Source: Streptomyces sp. NRRL F-5727 (GTDB taxonomy: Bacteria; Actinomycetota; Actinomycetes; Streptomycetales; Streptomycetaceae). Taken from it: DNA of 64,000 nucleotides. Position numbers and translations under genes: made by a program. Of this stretch, positions 7,459 to 15,183 are shown one piece after another. Each line of letters opens with the position of its first letter. The stretch's first letter is position 1. The notes beneath the pieces are model-generated. The model did no database searches, was not told the origin of the DNA, and was given only the letters and a program-made list of their open reading frames with translations. Location: NCBI RefSeq assembly GCF_000719555.1, contig NZ_JOGX01000057.1, forward strand, positions 21,904 through 85,903. The letters run 5' to 3'.

Positions 7459-8225
7459 TGGCGAAGGAGTTCACGGACCCCAGGTCGCCGCACCAGAAGA
7501 TCGCGGCGGAGCTCCGGCGGCGGATCACCCGCGGGGACCTCCCGCCCGGCAGCAAGCTGGGCTCGACCGCCGAGCTGATGGAGCAGTACGGCGGCGTGGC
7601 CAACACAACCGTCCAGAAGGCCCTTCAGGTGCTGAAGGCCGAAGGGCTCCTCGAAGGGCTGCCGGGCAAGGGGGTGTACGTACGCCGGCACGCGCAGGAA
7701 TCCGTCGAGCCGGTCGACTATCTGCGCCCGGCCGGGCCGGACGAGCCCTATCCGTGGGTTTCCGAGGCCGCGAAGCGGAGGCAGGTCGGCCGGGTCCGGC
7801 TTCTGGGTGTCGACGTTGTCGTCCCGCCGGCGGAGGTGGCCGAGGCCCTACGCCTGGAGGACGGCGAGCGAGCCGTGCTCCGCAGGCAGCTCCTCCTCCT
7901 GGACGAGGAGCCGACCGAGCTCACGCGGTCCTACTACCCGCTGAGTCTGGTCGAGGGCACCGCAGTACTGGAGAAGAAGCGGATCCGGGGCGGCACCCCG
8001 GCCCTGCTGGACGCGATGGGCTTTCCCCCGCGCGAGTTCGTGGACGAGCTGTCGTCCGAGATCCCGACGGAAGAGGAGGTTGTGGCGCTGGAGCTGCCGA
8101 AGGACATGCCCGTCCTCGTCGCCTTCCGGGTGGTCTACTCCGACGGCGGGCGCCCGATCGAGGCCACGCTGATGACGAAGGCGGCGCACCGGTACCGGAT
8201 GCGCTACCGGCAGCCCCTGATGTGA
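7458..8225 (+). CDS. GntR-family regulator with UTRA domain
   Basis: 255 residues. Residues 1-75 form the GntR winged helix (H-Q-K-I-A-A-E-L-R-R-R-I-T-R-G-D-L-P-P-G-S-K-L); residues ~95-245 form the UTRA ligand domain. The ATG at 7458 overlaps the upstream stop and is preferred over GTG 7455. Proteins of this type in Streptomyces are often encoded in accessory regions and control a divergent gene; here the divergent small pair and the palindrome at 6806-6848 fit. Ligand unknown. Confidence 0.85.
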   Translation: MAKEFTDPRSPHQKIAAELRRRITRGDLPPGSKLGSTAELMEQYGGVANTTVQKALQVLKAEGLLEGLPGKGVYVRRHAQESVEPVDYLRPAGPDEPYPWVSEAAKRRQVGRVRLLGVDVVVPPAEVAEALRLEDGERAVLRRQLLLLDEEPTELTRSYYPLSLVEGTAVLEKKRIRGGTPALLDAMGFPPREFVDELSSEIPTEEEVVALELPKDMPVLVAFRVVYSDGGRPIEATLMTKAAHRYRMRYRQPLM

Positions 8226-8364
8226 GGCGCCCCGGCGGTTCCGGACGTGGGGGCGATGCGTAAGGACTGCGTAAGGTTCCTCACAGATCGCGCACCCCTG
8301 GTGTGAGCGTTGTGGCTCTCATCAGGGGTGTTCTGCGTTTCGGCCTGGGTGGCCGGTTCCTGGT

Positions 8365-8393
8365 CTCAAAGAACAGCTTTGAGGTTCTCAAAG
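8365..8393. promoter_or_regulatory. CTCAAAG repeat cluster upstream of the leader ORF
   Basis: CTCAAAG occurs at 8365-8371 and 8387-8393, 22 bp apart (two helical turns), with the inverted copy CTTTGAG at 8377-8383, so 8365-8383 is also a 7-bp stem with a 5-base loop. It ends 22 bases before the leader ORF at 8416 and lies in an AT-rich stretch. It could be an operator or promoter-proximal hairpin; binder unknown. Confidence 0.55.
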
Positions 8394-8415
8394 TTCAAGT
8401 GTTAACGTATCGGCC

Positions 8416-8523
8416 ATGACGACAGCAGTGCGCCCCTTCGACGCCCCGGGCATCCCGCTCGTGGCGCGCCTGCACGTCGATCTCTGCCGCTGTATGTCCG
8501 CGGTCTGTTGCCGCGTGCTCTGA
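8416..8523 (+). CDS. Putative leader peptide, 35 aa, Cys-rich end
   Basis: A short ORF too small for routine gene calls: ATG 8416 to TGA 8523. The C-terminal half reads R-L-H-V-D-L-C-R-C-M-S-A-V-C-C-R-V-L. An H-V-D-L-x-R core followed by Cys/Arg residues is typical of the short leader peptides found upstream of transport and sulfur genes in Streptomyces. It lies 88 bases before the dicarboxylate symporter. Four Cys codons in eleven suggest ribosome-mediated sensing of charged tRNA-Cys, but no clear attenuator pair was found. Confidence 0.6.
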   Translation: MTTAVRPFDAPGIPLVARLHVDLCRCMSAVCCRVL

Positions 8524-8611
8524 TCCGGCATCATGCAGCGGCCCGTGCGAGAGCGCGTGCGCCGCACCCCCGTCCCCCGTATTCCCCGATACGCACCTGT
8601 GGAGTGTGTCC

Positions 8612-9901
8612 GTGTCCGCGTCTGTTTCCGCGCGTATACCCAAGGTTCCCTTCTGGGCCCAGATCGTCGCCGGTCTCGTGCTCGGCGTCCTGCTCGGGTG
8701 GATCGCCCGCAGCCAGGACGTCTCCTGGCTGAAGGAGACCCTCGCGCAGGTCGGCGACATCTTCGTCCAGCTGCTCAAGCTGGCCGTCGCCCCGCTCGTC
8801 TTCTTCGCCATCCTGGTGTCCATCACCAACCTGCGGAAGGTGAACAACGCCGCCCGGCTCGCCACCCGCACGCTCCTCTGGTTCATGATCACCTCGCTGA
8901 TCGCGGTCGCCATCGGCCTCGCCATCGGCCTGATCACCAACCCGGGCTCCGGCACCGGCCTCACCCCGCAGGACGGCAAGCTGCCGAAGCGCGAGGGATC
9001 CTGGATCGACTTCCTCACCGGCATCGTCCCGACGGACGTCATCACGCCCTTCACCGAGCTGAACGTCCTCCAGATCGTCTTCATGGCCGCCGTCGCCGGC
9101 ATCGCCGCCCTCAAGCTCGGCGACAAGGCCCAGCCGATCCTCACCTTCTCCGAGTCGGTCCTGGAGCTCCTGCAGAAGGCCCTGTGGTGGGTCATCCGCC
9201 TCGCCCCGCTCGGCACCGTCGGCCTCATCGGCTTCGCCATCGCCGACTACGGCTGGGACCTGATCGGCAAGTACGCGACCTTCACCGCCGACGTCTACAT
9301 CGGCTGCGCCCTGGTCCTCTTCGGCGTCTACCCGCTGCTGCTCGCCACCGTCGCCAAGGTCAACCCGCTCCAGTTCTTCAAGGGCGCCTGGCCCGCCATC
9401 CAGCTGGCCTTCGTCTCCCGCTCCTCGGTCGGCACCATGCCGGTCACCCAGAAGGTCACCGAGCGCCTCGGCGTCCCGAAGGAGTACGCCTCCTTCGCCG
9501 TCCCGTTCGGCGCCACCACCAAGATGGACGGCTGCGCCGCGATCTACCCGGCGCTCGCCGCGATCTTCATCGCGCAGATCTTCGACGTCCAGCTCGGCAT
9601 CGGCGACTACCTGCTGATCGCCTTCGTCTCGGTCATCGGCTCCGCCGCCACCGCCGGCCTCACCGGCGCGACGGTCATGCTGACCCTGACCCTCTCCACC
9701 CTGGGCCTCCCCCTGGAGGGCGTCGGCCTCCTCATGGCGATCGACCCGATCCTCGACATGGTCCGGACGGCCACGAACGTCGCCGGCCAGGCGCTGGTCC
9801 CGGTGATCGTCTCCGCCCGGGAGAAGATCCTCGACGTCGAGCGGTACGACGCCGTCTCCGCCTCCCCCGTCGACGAGCGCGAGCCGGCGCTGGCCGCCTG
9901 A
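8612..9901 (+). CDS. Dicarboxylate/amino acid:cation symporter (DAACS)
   Basis: 429 residues from GTG 8612, preferred because GGAG is 7 bases upstream; GTG 8606 in the same frame is too close to it. The protein has 8-10 membrane segments and the family signatures S-R-S-S-V-G-T-M-P-V-T (hairpin 1 serine-rich region) and P-F-G-A-T-T-K-M-D-G (substrate/cation site, usually P-x-G-A-T-x-N-M-D-G; Asn is replaced by Lys here). It imports C4-dicarboxylates or acidic amino acids with Na+ or H+. A leader ORF lies upstream and a terminator directly downstream, so it is a single-gene transcription unit. Confidence 0.9.
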   Translation: MSASVSARIPKVPFWAQIVAGLVLGVLLGWIARSQDVSWLKETLAQVGDIFVQLLKLAVAPLVFFAILVSITNLRKVNNAARLATRTLLWFMITSLIAVAIGLAIGLITNPGSGTGLTPQDGKLPKREGSWIDFLTGIVPTDVITPFTELNVLQIVFMAAVAGIAALKLGDKAQPILTFSESVLELLQKALWWVIRLAPLGTVGLIGFAIADYGWDLIGKYATFTADVYIGCALVLFGVYPLLLATVAKVNPLQFFKGAWPAIQLAFVSRSSVGTMPVTQKVTERLGVPKEYASFAVPFGATTKMDGCAAIYPALAAIFIAQIFDVQLGIGDYLLIAFVSVIGSAATAGLTGATVMLTLTLSTLGLPLEGVGLLMAIDPILDMVRTATNVAGQALVPVIVSAREKILDVERYDAVSASPVDEREPALAA

Positions 9902-9926
9902 CGCGCCCCGCGCCGCAGCACGCCCC

Positions 9927-9961
9927 ACGTGCCCCGCACCCGCTCCGGGTGCGGGGCACGT
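9927..9961 (+). terminator. Strong hairpin terminator after symporter
   Basis: A perfect 15-bp stem (9927-9941 with 9947-9961) and a 5-base loop, 26 bases after the symporter stop. There is no T-run, as is usual in Streptomyces. Confidence 0.85.
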
Positions 9962-10022
9962 AGGCTTTGCGGGGCGTTCGGGTGATCATGGAAACCGAGG
10001 CGGGCGCGGGTGGGGAGAAGGC

Positions 10023-10658
10023 GTGGCGGGGACCAAGAGGCTGCCGCGGGCCGTGCGGGAGCGGCAGATGATGGACGCCGCCGTGGCGTGTTTCGCGCGG
10101 CAGGGCTACCAGGCGGCGTCGATGGACGAGATCGCCGAGCTGGCCGGGGTGTCGAAGCCGCTGGTGTACCTGTACCTGCACTCCAAGGAGGAGCTCTTCA
10201 CCGCCTGCATCCGGCGCGAGGCGCGGGCGCTGCTCGAGGCCGTCGCCGACGCGGTCGGGGACACCGACGCGCCGCCGGACGAGCGGCTGTGGGCCGGGCT
10301 GCTCGCGTTCTTCGGGCACGCCGCCGACCGTCCGGACGCCTGGGCGGTGCTCAGCCGGCACGCGCGGACGCAGGGCGAGCCGTTCGCGACCGAGGCGGCG
10401 CGGATGCGGGAGGAGATCGCCGGCTTCGTGACCGGGCTGATCGGCGAGGCCGCGCGGGCCGCGCACGGGCCGGTCGCGATCGGCGAGCGGGACGTGGCGG
10501 CGCTGGCACAGGCCCTGGTCGGGTCGGCCGAGTCGCTGGCGACCTGGGCCAACGAGACGCCCGGCGTGACCGCGCGCGAGGCGGCCGCCACACTGATGGA
10601 CTTCGCCTGGTCCGGTCTCGGAAACCTCATGAAAAACGAGCGCTGGTCTCCCCGTTGA
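10023..10658 (+). CDS. TetR-family regulator, probably of fatty acid use
   Basis: 211 residues. The N-terminal helix-turn-helix is clear (M-D-E-I-A-E-L-A-G-V-S-K-P-L-V-Y-L-Y-L-H-S-K-E-E-L). GTG 10023 follows GGGGAGAAGG. The ligand domain is alpha-helical and unassigned. It is followed 184 bases later by a long-chain acyl-CoA ligase, and an inverted repeat at 10661-10676 lies immediately behind its stop. Actinobacterial TetR proteins that bind acyl-CoA often recognise TTAC-GTAA repeats, so control of the ligase is a reasonable inference. Confidence 0.85.
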   Translation: MAGTKRLPRAVRERQMMDAAVACFARQGYQAASMDEIAELAGVSKPLVYLYLHSKEELFTACIRREARALLEAVADAVGDTDAPPDERLWAGLLAFFGHAADRPDAWAVLSRHARTQGEPFATEAARMREEIAGFVTGLIGEAARAAHGPVAIGERDVAALAQALVGSAESLATWANETPGVTAREAAATLMDFAWSGLGNLMKNERWSPR

Positions 10659-10660
10659 GG

Positions 10661-10676
10661 CTTACCGCGCAGTAAG
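10661..10676. promoter_or_regulatory. CTTAC-n6-GTAAG inverted repeat upstream of ligase
   Basis: CTTAC (10661-10665) and GTAAG (10672-10676) flank CGCGCA, followed by GGTTACCGG. It lies just behind the TetR gene and 166 bases before the acyl-CoA ligase start. It resembles operators of fatty-acid-responsive TetR proteins. Confidence 0.5.
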
Positions 10677-10716
10677 GTTACCGGCTAGTCCGTCCCACCC
10701 GGGACCCCGTACGGCC

Positions 10717-10810
10717 GCACGACCCTCCGCTCCACCAGGCACGAGACTCCGCTCCAGACGCACGAGACTCCGCTCCAGACGCACGACCCTCCGCTCCACG
10801 ACGCACGACC
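10717..10810. repeat. 21/22-bp tandem repeat in the ligase leader
   Basis: About 4.4 copies starting at 10717, 10739, 10760, 10781 and 10803, each beginning GCACGA and containing CTCCGCTCCA. The second and third copies are identical. It lies in the presumed 5' leader of the acyl-CoA ligase. No coding potential seen. Confidence 0.85.
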
Positions 10811-10841
10811 TTCGTTCATCGCGCAGACCGAGGAGCCGCCC

Positions 10842-12707
10842 GTGTCGACCGACCTCGCCCTCATCCGTGTCGACGGCCGCGTCCGGGAGGTCTCCGCGCC
10901 CGCCCTCGTGCCCCGGGTGGACCGCGGCTCCCTCGCCGACCTGCCGTACGACAACGCCCGGCAGCATCCCGACGCCGTCGTCTTCTCCCGGAAGGACCCC
11001 GACGATCCCGACGGCGGCTGGAAGGACGTCACCGCCGCCCGGTTCGCCGCCGAGGTCCACTCCGTCGCCAAGGGCCTCATCGCCCACGGGCTGCGCCCCG
11101 GCGACCGGCTCGCGCTGATGGCCCGCACCACCTACGAGTGGACGCTCCTCGACTTCGCCGCCTGGGCCGCCGGCCTCGTCACCGTCCCCGTCTACCCGAC
11201 CTCCTCCGCCTTCCAGACCCGCTGGATCCTGCAGGACTCCGGTGCCGTCGCCTGCGTCGTCGAGGACGCCGGGCAGGGCCGGACGGTGTCGGCGGAACGC
11301 CGCCGGCTGCCGGGCCTGAGCCACCTCTGGGTCCTCGACGCCGGAGCCGTACGGCAGCTGCGCGAGGCGGGGGCGCGCGTACCCGACGAGACGGTGACGG
11401 CCCGGCGCGGGCTGCTCACCCCGGACGACCTCGCCACCCTCGTCTACACCTCCGGCACCACCGGCCGGCCCAAGGGCTGCGCCCTCACCCACGCCAACTT
11501 CTTCGCCGAGGTCGACAACGCGGTCAAGCTCCTCCACCCGGTCTTCGCCCCCGAGGGCGGCGAGCCGCCGTCCACCCTGCTCTTCCTCCCGCTGTCGCAC
11601 GTCTTCGGGCGGATGGTGGCGGTCGGCTGCGTCCGGGCGCGGGTACGGGTCGGGCACGCGCCCGCGGTGGAGGGCGACGCCCTCCTCGACGACCTGGCGT
11701 CCTTCCGGCCCACCTTCCTCCTCGCGATCCCGTACGTGATGGAGAAGGTCTACAACCGGGCCCGGGCCACCGCCGAACGGGCCGGGAAGGGCGCCGCCTT
11801 CGACCGGGCCGCGCGGGCCGCCCGCCGCTTCGGGCGGACCGAGGCCCCCTCGCTGTCGGTGCGGGCCGCCCGCGCCCTGTACGACCCGCTGGTCTACCGG
11901 CGGATCCGCGCGGCGCTCGGCGGCCGGGTGCGGTACGTGATCTGCGGCGGCTCGCCGCTCGGCACGCGGCTCGCGGAGTTCTTCCGGGGCGCGGGCGTCG
12001 AGGTCTTCGAGGGGTACGGCCTGACGGAGACCACCGCCGCGTCGACGGTCACCCCGCCGCTCGCGCCGCGCACCGGCACGGTCGGTCTGCCGCTGCCCGG
12101 CACGGGGGTGCGGATCGCGGACGACGGGGAGGTGTGGCTGCGCGGCCCGCACGTCTTCGCCGGGTACTGGGACGCGCAGCGCGGCACCGCCGTCCCGTAC
12201 ACCGACGACGGCTGGTTCCCCACCGGCGACATCGGCGACCTCGACGAGGACGGCTACCTCACCATCACCGGCCGCAAGAAGGACCTCCTGATCACCTCGG
12301 CCGGCAAGAACGTCGCCCCCGGGCCGCTGGAGGACTGGCTGCGGGCCCATCCGCTGGTCGCCCAGTGCATGGTCGTCGGCGACAACCGGCCGTACGTCTC
12401 CGCGCTGATCACCCTCGACCACGAGGGCCTCGCCCACTGGCGGCGGATGCGCCAGAAGGACCATCTGGCGCTGTGGGAACTGGCCCGGGACGAGGAGCTC
12501 CTCGCGGTGGTGCAGAAGGCGGTGGACGACGCCAACCGGCTGGTCTCGCGGGCCGAGTCGATCCGCGCCTTCCGGGTGCTGACCACCGAGTTCTCCGAGA
12601 CCTCCGGGCACCTCACGCCCTCGCTGAAGCTCAGACGGCGGGCGGTGCTGCGGGACTTCGCGCGGGAGGTCGAGGAGATGTACGGACCGGAGTCGGCGTA
12701 CGAGTAG
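10842..12707 (+). CDS. Long-chain fatty acid-CoA ligase (AMP-forming)
   Basis: 621 residues, the length of FadD15-type enzymes. Motifs: the P-loop Y-T-S-G-T-T-G-R-P-K-G around residue 204; the A5 motif Y-G-L-T-E-T-T near 392; the C-terminal core W-F-P-T-G-D-I-G-D-L-D-E-D-G and K-K-D-L-L-I-T-S-A-G-K-N. It activates fatty acids with ATP and CoA for lipid synthesis or beta-oxidation. GTG start after GAGGAG. The last 35 coding bases are tandemly duplicated just beyond the stop. Upstream TetR is the likely regulator. Confidence 0.92.
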   Translation: MSTDLALIRVDGRVREVSAPALVPRVDRGSLADLPYDNARQHPDAVVFSRKDPDDPDGGWKDVTAARFAAEVHSVAKGLIAHGLRPGDRLALMARTTYEWTLLDFAAWAAGLVTVPVYPTSSAFQTRWILQDSGAVACVVEDAGQGRTVSAERRRLPGLSHLWVLDAGAVRQLREAGARVPDETVTARRGLLTPDDLATLVYTSGTTGRPKGCALTHANFFAEVDNAVKLLHPVFAPEGGEPPSTLLFLPLSHVFGRMVAVGCVRARVRVGHAPAVEGDALLDDLASFRPTFLLAIPYVMEKVYNRARATAERAGKGAAFDRAARAARRFGRTEAPSLSVRAARALYDPLVYRRIRAALGGRVRYVICGGSPLGTRLAEFFRGAGVEVFEGYGLTETTAASTVTPPLAPRTGTVGLPLPGTGVRIADDGEVWLRGPHVFAGYWDAQRGTAVPYTDDGWFPTGDIGDLDEDGYLTITGRKKDLLITSAGKNVAPGPLEDWLRAHPLVAQCMVVGDNRPYVSALITLDHEGLAHWRRMRQKDHLALWELARDEELLAVVQKAVDDANRLVSRAESIRAFRVLTTEFSETSGHLTPSLKLRRRAVLRDFAREVEEMYGPESAYE

Positions 12708-12740
12708 AGGAGATGTACGGACCGGTCGGCGTACGAGTAG
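12673..12740. repeat. Tandem duplication of the ligase 3' end
   Basis: Bases 12673-12707 (last 12 codons with stop) are repeated at 12708-12740 with only a 2-base deletion, so the second copy also ends TACGAGTAG. Recent slippage or unequal exchange; harmless to the protein. Confidence 0.9.
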
Positions 12741-12751
12741 GGGGCGGGCGG

Positions 12752-12781
12752 GGGCGGGGGCGCCGCGGGGCGCCCCCGCCC
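12752..12781. terminator. Bidirectional GC-rich terminator
   Basis: A perfect 13-bp stem (12752-12764 with 12769-12781) and a GCGG loop, between the convergent ligase and DUF4242 genes. Confidence 0.85.
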
Positions 12782-12803
12782 TCCTGCTCTGCTCGGGCCG
12801 CGC

Positions 12804-13052
12804 TCACACGGTGAGCGGCACCTCGTGGATCTCGTCGGCCGCGTGGCCGGTCCGCTGGTGGATCCGCTGCACGGCGTCGGCGGACGGGCCCGTCGACAGG
12901 CAGTAGACCGTGCCGGACGCGGGGTCCGCCCACGCCTTCTGGAAGTGGACCCCTTCCTCCTTCTCGATGGCGAGGTCGGCGCGGTGGGCTTCGAGGAGCT
13001 GGTCCTCCGTGATCCCGACCATGCCGCGGTGCACGTCCATGTAGGTGGCCAT
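12804..13052 (-). CDS. DUF4242 (SCO4226-like) nickel-binding family protein
   Basis: 82 residues starting M-A-T-Y-M-D-V-H-R-G-M, a ferredoxin-like small fold. Members of this family from Streptomyces bind nickel or other metals; possible ligands here are His 8, His 23, His 36 and His 66. ATG 13052 is preceded by GGGAGG. It is followed on the same strand, upstream, by the PNPOx gene with a short gap, suggesting co-transcription. Physiological role unclear. Confidence 0.7.
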   Translation of the reverse strand: MATYMDVHRGMVGITEDQLLEAHRADLAIEKEEGVHFQKAWADPASGTVYCLSTGPSADAVQRIHQRTGHAADEIHEVPLTV

Positions 13053-13084
13053 GGTTCTCACACCTCCCTTTCCATGGTGCGCCC

Positions 13085-13750
13085 TCAGGGCCACAGCAGC
13101 TCCCTGGCCCAGCCGGAGGGGGCGGCGGGGTCGCGGCGGTAGCGGAGGCGGAGGTGGCGGCGGCGGGCGTCGCCCTGGAAGAACTCGACCTCGGCCGGTT
13201 CGACCACGTACAGGGTCCAGGTGGGCGCGTCGGCGTCCGGCTCGGCCTCGGCGCGGCGCCAGGCCGCGTCGCTCGCCGCCGCGAGGGCCTCGGGGGAGTC
13301 GAGCGGTTCGCTCTGGCGGCCGGTGAGGGCGGCGGCGAGGGCGCCGGTGGTGCGGGCGTGCAGGTCCGCGTACGCCTCCTCCCGGCTCGCGGTGGTGACG
13401 TGCCCCCGGACCCGGACCTGCCGTCCCTGGACCGGCCAGTAGAAGCCGAGCGCGGCCTCCGGGCGGGCGGCGAGCTGACGGCCCTTGGCGCTGGTCGCGT
13501 GCGAGGCGAAGTGCCAGCCGCGTGCGTCGGCGTCGTGCAGCATCACGGTCCGGACGTCGGGGCGGCCGTCGGCGCCGGCCGTGGCGAGGGAGAGGGTGTG
13601 CGGTTCGGTCTGGCCGGCGGCGACGGCGGCGAGGAACCAGTCGTGGAAGAGGGGGAGGGGCTGGGGCGGGGCGCCCTCCGGATCGAACCGGGGCAACTCG
13701 GTGTCCCAGACCCGCAGGGACCGCAGCGCGTGGCGGAAGTCGTCGCTCAT
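13085..13750 (-). CDS. Pyridoxamine 5'-phosphate oxidase-like flavoprotein
   Basis: 221 residues with the PdxH-type FMN split-barrel core: R-T-V-M-L-H-D-A-D-A-R-G-W-H-F-A-S-H, S-A-K-G-R-Q-L, and A-L-G-F-Y-W-P-V-Q-G-R-Q-V-R-V-R-G. True PdxH usually ends with a conserved W-x-I-x-R-L-x-P; this one ends ...A-R-E-L-L-W-P, so it may act on other substrates or bind F420 or flavin. Start ATG 13750. Likely operon with the DUF4242 gene 32 bases downstream. Confidence 0.75.
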   Translation of the reverse strand: MSDDFRHALRSLRVWDTELPRFDPEGAPPQPLPLFHDWFLAAVAAGQTEPHTLSLATAGADGRPDVRTVMLHDADARGWHFASHATSAKGRQLAARPEAALGFYWPVQGRQVRVRGHVTTASREEAYADLHARTTGALAAALTGRQSEPLDSPEALAAASDAAWRRAEAEPDADAPTWTLYVVEPAEVEFFQGDARRRHLRLRYRRDPAAPSGWARELLWP

Positions 13751-13898
13751 GGGGCGAGCGTAGGCGGCGGCCCCCTCCCTCCCGACGTCCGTCCGCCCCC
13801 CCCGCGCCGCGGCGCGGCGGCCCACAACGGGTCCGGCCGGGCGCAGCCCACAACGGAACGGCGCGGCCGCCCGCAACGAGGCGCCCCGGCGCCCGGGG

Positions 13899-15077
13899 TC
13901 AGTCGCGGGCCAGGACCAGGGTGGCCGAGGAGCAGAACCAGCCGCCTGTCGCGGAGGCCACGGCCAGTCGGGGGAGGGTGCCGTCGGGGCGGCGGACCTG
14001 GAGGCCGGGCGCCTCGCCGCGGAGTTGGCGGACCGCCTCCACCAGGAGGAAGAGGCCCCGCATCCCGGGGTGGCAGGCGGAGAGCCCGCCCCCGTCCGTG
14101 TTGACGGGCACCGCCGACTTGTCCGTGACGTACGCCCCGCCCTCGCCCTTGCCGCAGAAGCCGAGGTCCTCCAGGGTCACCAGCGTCATGTAGGTGAACG
14201 CGTCGTAGATCTCGGCGACGTCGATGTCGGCGGGGGTGACGCCGGCCCGTTCGAAGGCGAGGCGGCCGCTGACGGCGGCGGGGGAGACGGTGAAGTCCTC
14301 CCACGCGGACATCGACGTGTGCGAGGCGTGCTCGCCGGCGCCGAGGATCCAGACGGGGGACTTCGCCAGGTCCGCCGCGTACTCCTCCGCGACGAGCAGC
14401 ACCGCGCAGCCGCCGTCGCTGCGGATGCAGCAGTGCAGTTTGGTGAAGGGGTCGGCGATCATCGGGCCGGAGAGGACGTCGTCGACGGTGATCGGGTCGC
14501 GGAACATCGCCTCGGGGTTGAGCGCCGCGTGGGCCCGCGCCTGGACGGCCACCTCCGCCAGCTGCTCCAGGGTGGTGCCGTACGTGTGCATGTGGCGGCG
14601 GGCGGCCATCGCGTACTTGGCGACCAGGGTGTGCCCGTACGGGGCCTCGAACTGGAGCGGGCCGCGCGCGCCGAAGGAGAGGTTGGCGGTGCGGCGGCGG
14701 GCCCTGATGTCGGCGCGCGCGGTGGAGCCGTACACGAGCAGCACCGCGTTGGCACGGCCCGCGGCGATGGCGTCGGCGGCGTGGGCGGCCATGACCTCCC
14801 AGGTGGCGCCGCCGACCGTGGTGGAGTCCATCCAGGTGGGGCGCAGGCCCAGGTACTCGGCGACCTCGACGGGGGCGAGCGTGCCGAGCCCGGCGGAGGC
14901 GAGGCCGTCGACGAGCGAGCGGTCGAGGCCGCTGTCGGCGAGGGCGCGCCGGGCGGCCTGGGCGTGCAGCGCGTAGGGGGTGGCCTCGTCGACCCGGCCG
15001 CAGTCGGAGAGCGCGACGCCGGCGACGGCGACCCGGCGGCCCCGGCCGCCGTGTGAGGTGGTGCCGATGGCGGTCAT
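13899..15077 (-). CDS. SCP2-type thiolase / lipid-transfer protein
   Basis: 392 residues of the non-decarboxylating SCP2-like thiolase class (Ltp type) that cleaves or retro-aldol cleaves CoA thioesters with branched side chains. Visible blocks: S-A-G-L-G-T-L near residue 62, G-G-A-T-W-E-V-M near 90, Y-D-A-F-T-Y-M-T near 290, N-T-D-G-G-G-L-S-A-C-H-P-G near 329. In related enzymes the H-P-G region carries active-site His, and the usual N-terminal nucleophile Cys is replaced. Steroid-degrading actinobacteria use such proteins with DUF35 partners. It is divergent from the acyl-CoA dehydrogenase gene with two CTGACG palindromes between them, so it is a predicted member of that regulon. Confidence 0.82.
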   Translation of the reverse strand: MTAIGTTSHGGRGRRVAVAGVALSDCGRVDEATPYALHAQAARRALADSGLDRSLVDGLASAGLGTLAPVEVAEYLGLRPTWMDSTTVGGATWEVMAAHAADAIAAGRANAVLLVYGSTARADIRARRRTANLSFGARGPLQFEAPYGHTLVAKYAMAARRHMHTYGTTLEQLAEVAVQARAHAALNPEAMFRDPITVDDVLSGPMIADPFTKLHCCIRSDGGCAVLLVAEEYAADLAKSPVWILGAGEHASHTSMSAWEDFTVSPAAVSGRLAFERAGVTPADIDVAEIYDAFTYMTLVTLEDLGFCGKGEGGAYVTDKSAVPVNTDGGGLSACHPGMRGLFLLVEAVRQLRGEAPGLQVRRPDGTLPRLAVASATGGWFCSSATLVLARD

Positions 15078-15081
15078 GAAT

Positions 15082-15096
15082 CTGACGGTACATCAG
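15082..15096. promoter_or_regulatory. CTGACG-n3-CGTCAG operator copy A
   Basis: CTGACGGTACATCAG, one mismatch in the right arm; flanking bases AAT and ATT extend the symmetry. It is 4 bases from the thiolase start codon, so binding would block expression leftward. Confidence 0.75.
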
Positions 15097-15152
15097 ATTC
15101 GAGGGGAATGGGGTTCGCCGGTGTCTGGCAACCACCCCTCCTCGGGCCTAGC

Positions 15153-15167
15153 ATGACGGACCGTCAG
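15153..15167. promoter_or_regulatory. CTGACG-n3-CGTCAG operator copy B
   Basis: ATGACGGACCGTCAG; contains the perfect 13-bp palindrome TGACGG-A-CCGTCA. It is 16 bases before the acyl-CoA dehydrogenase ATG. Confidence 0.78.
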
Positions 15168-15183
15168 ATACGGAGGGAGTCCC

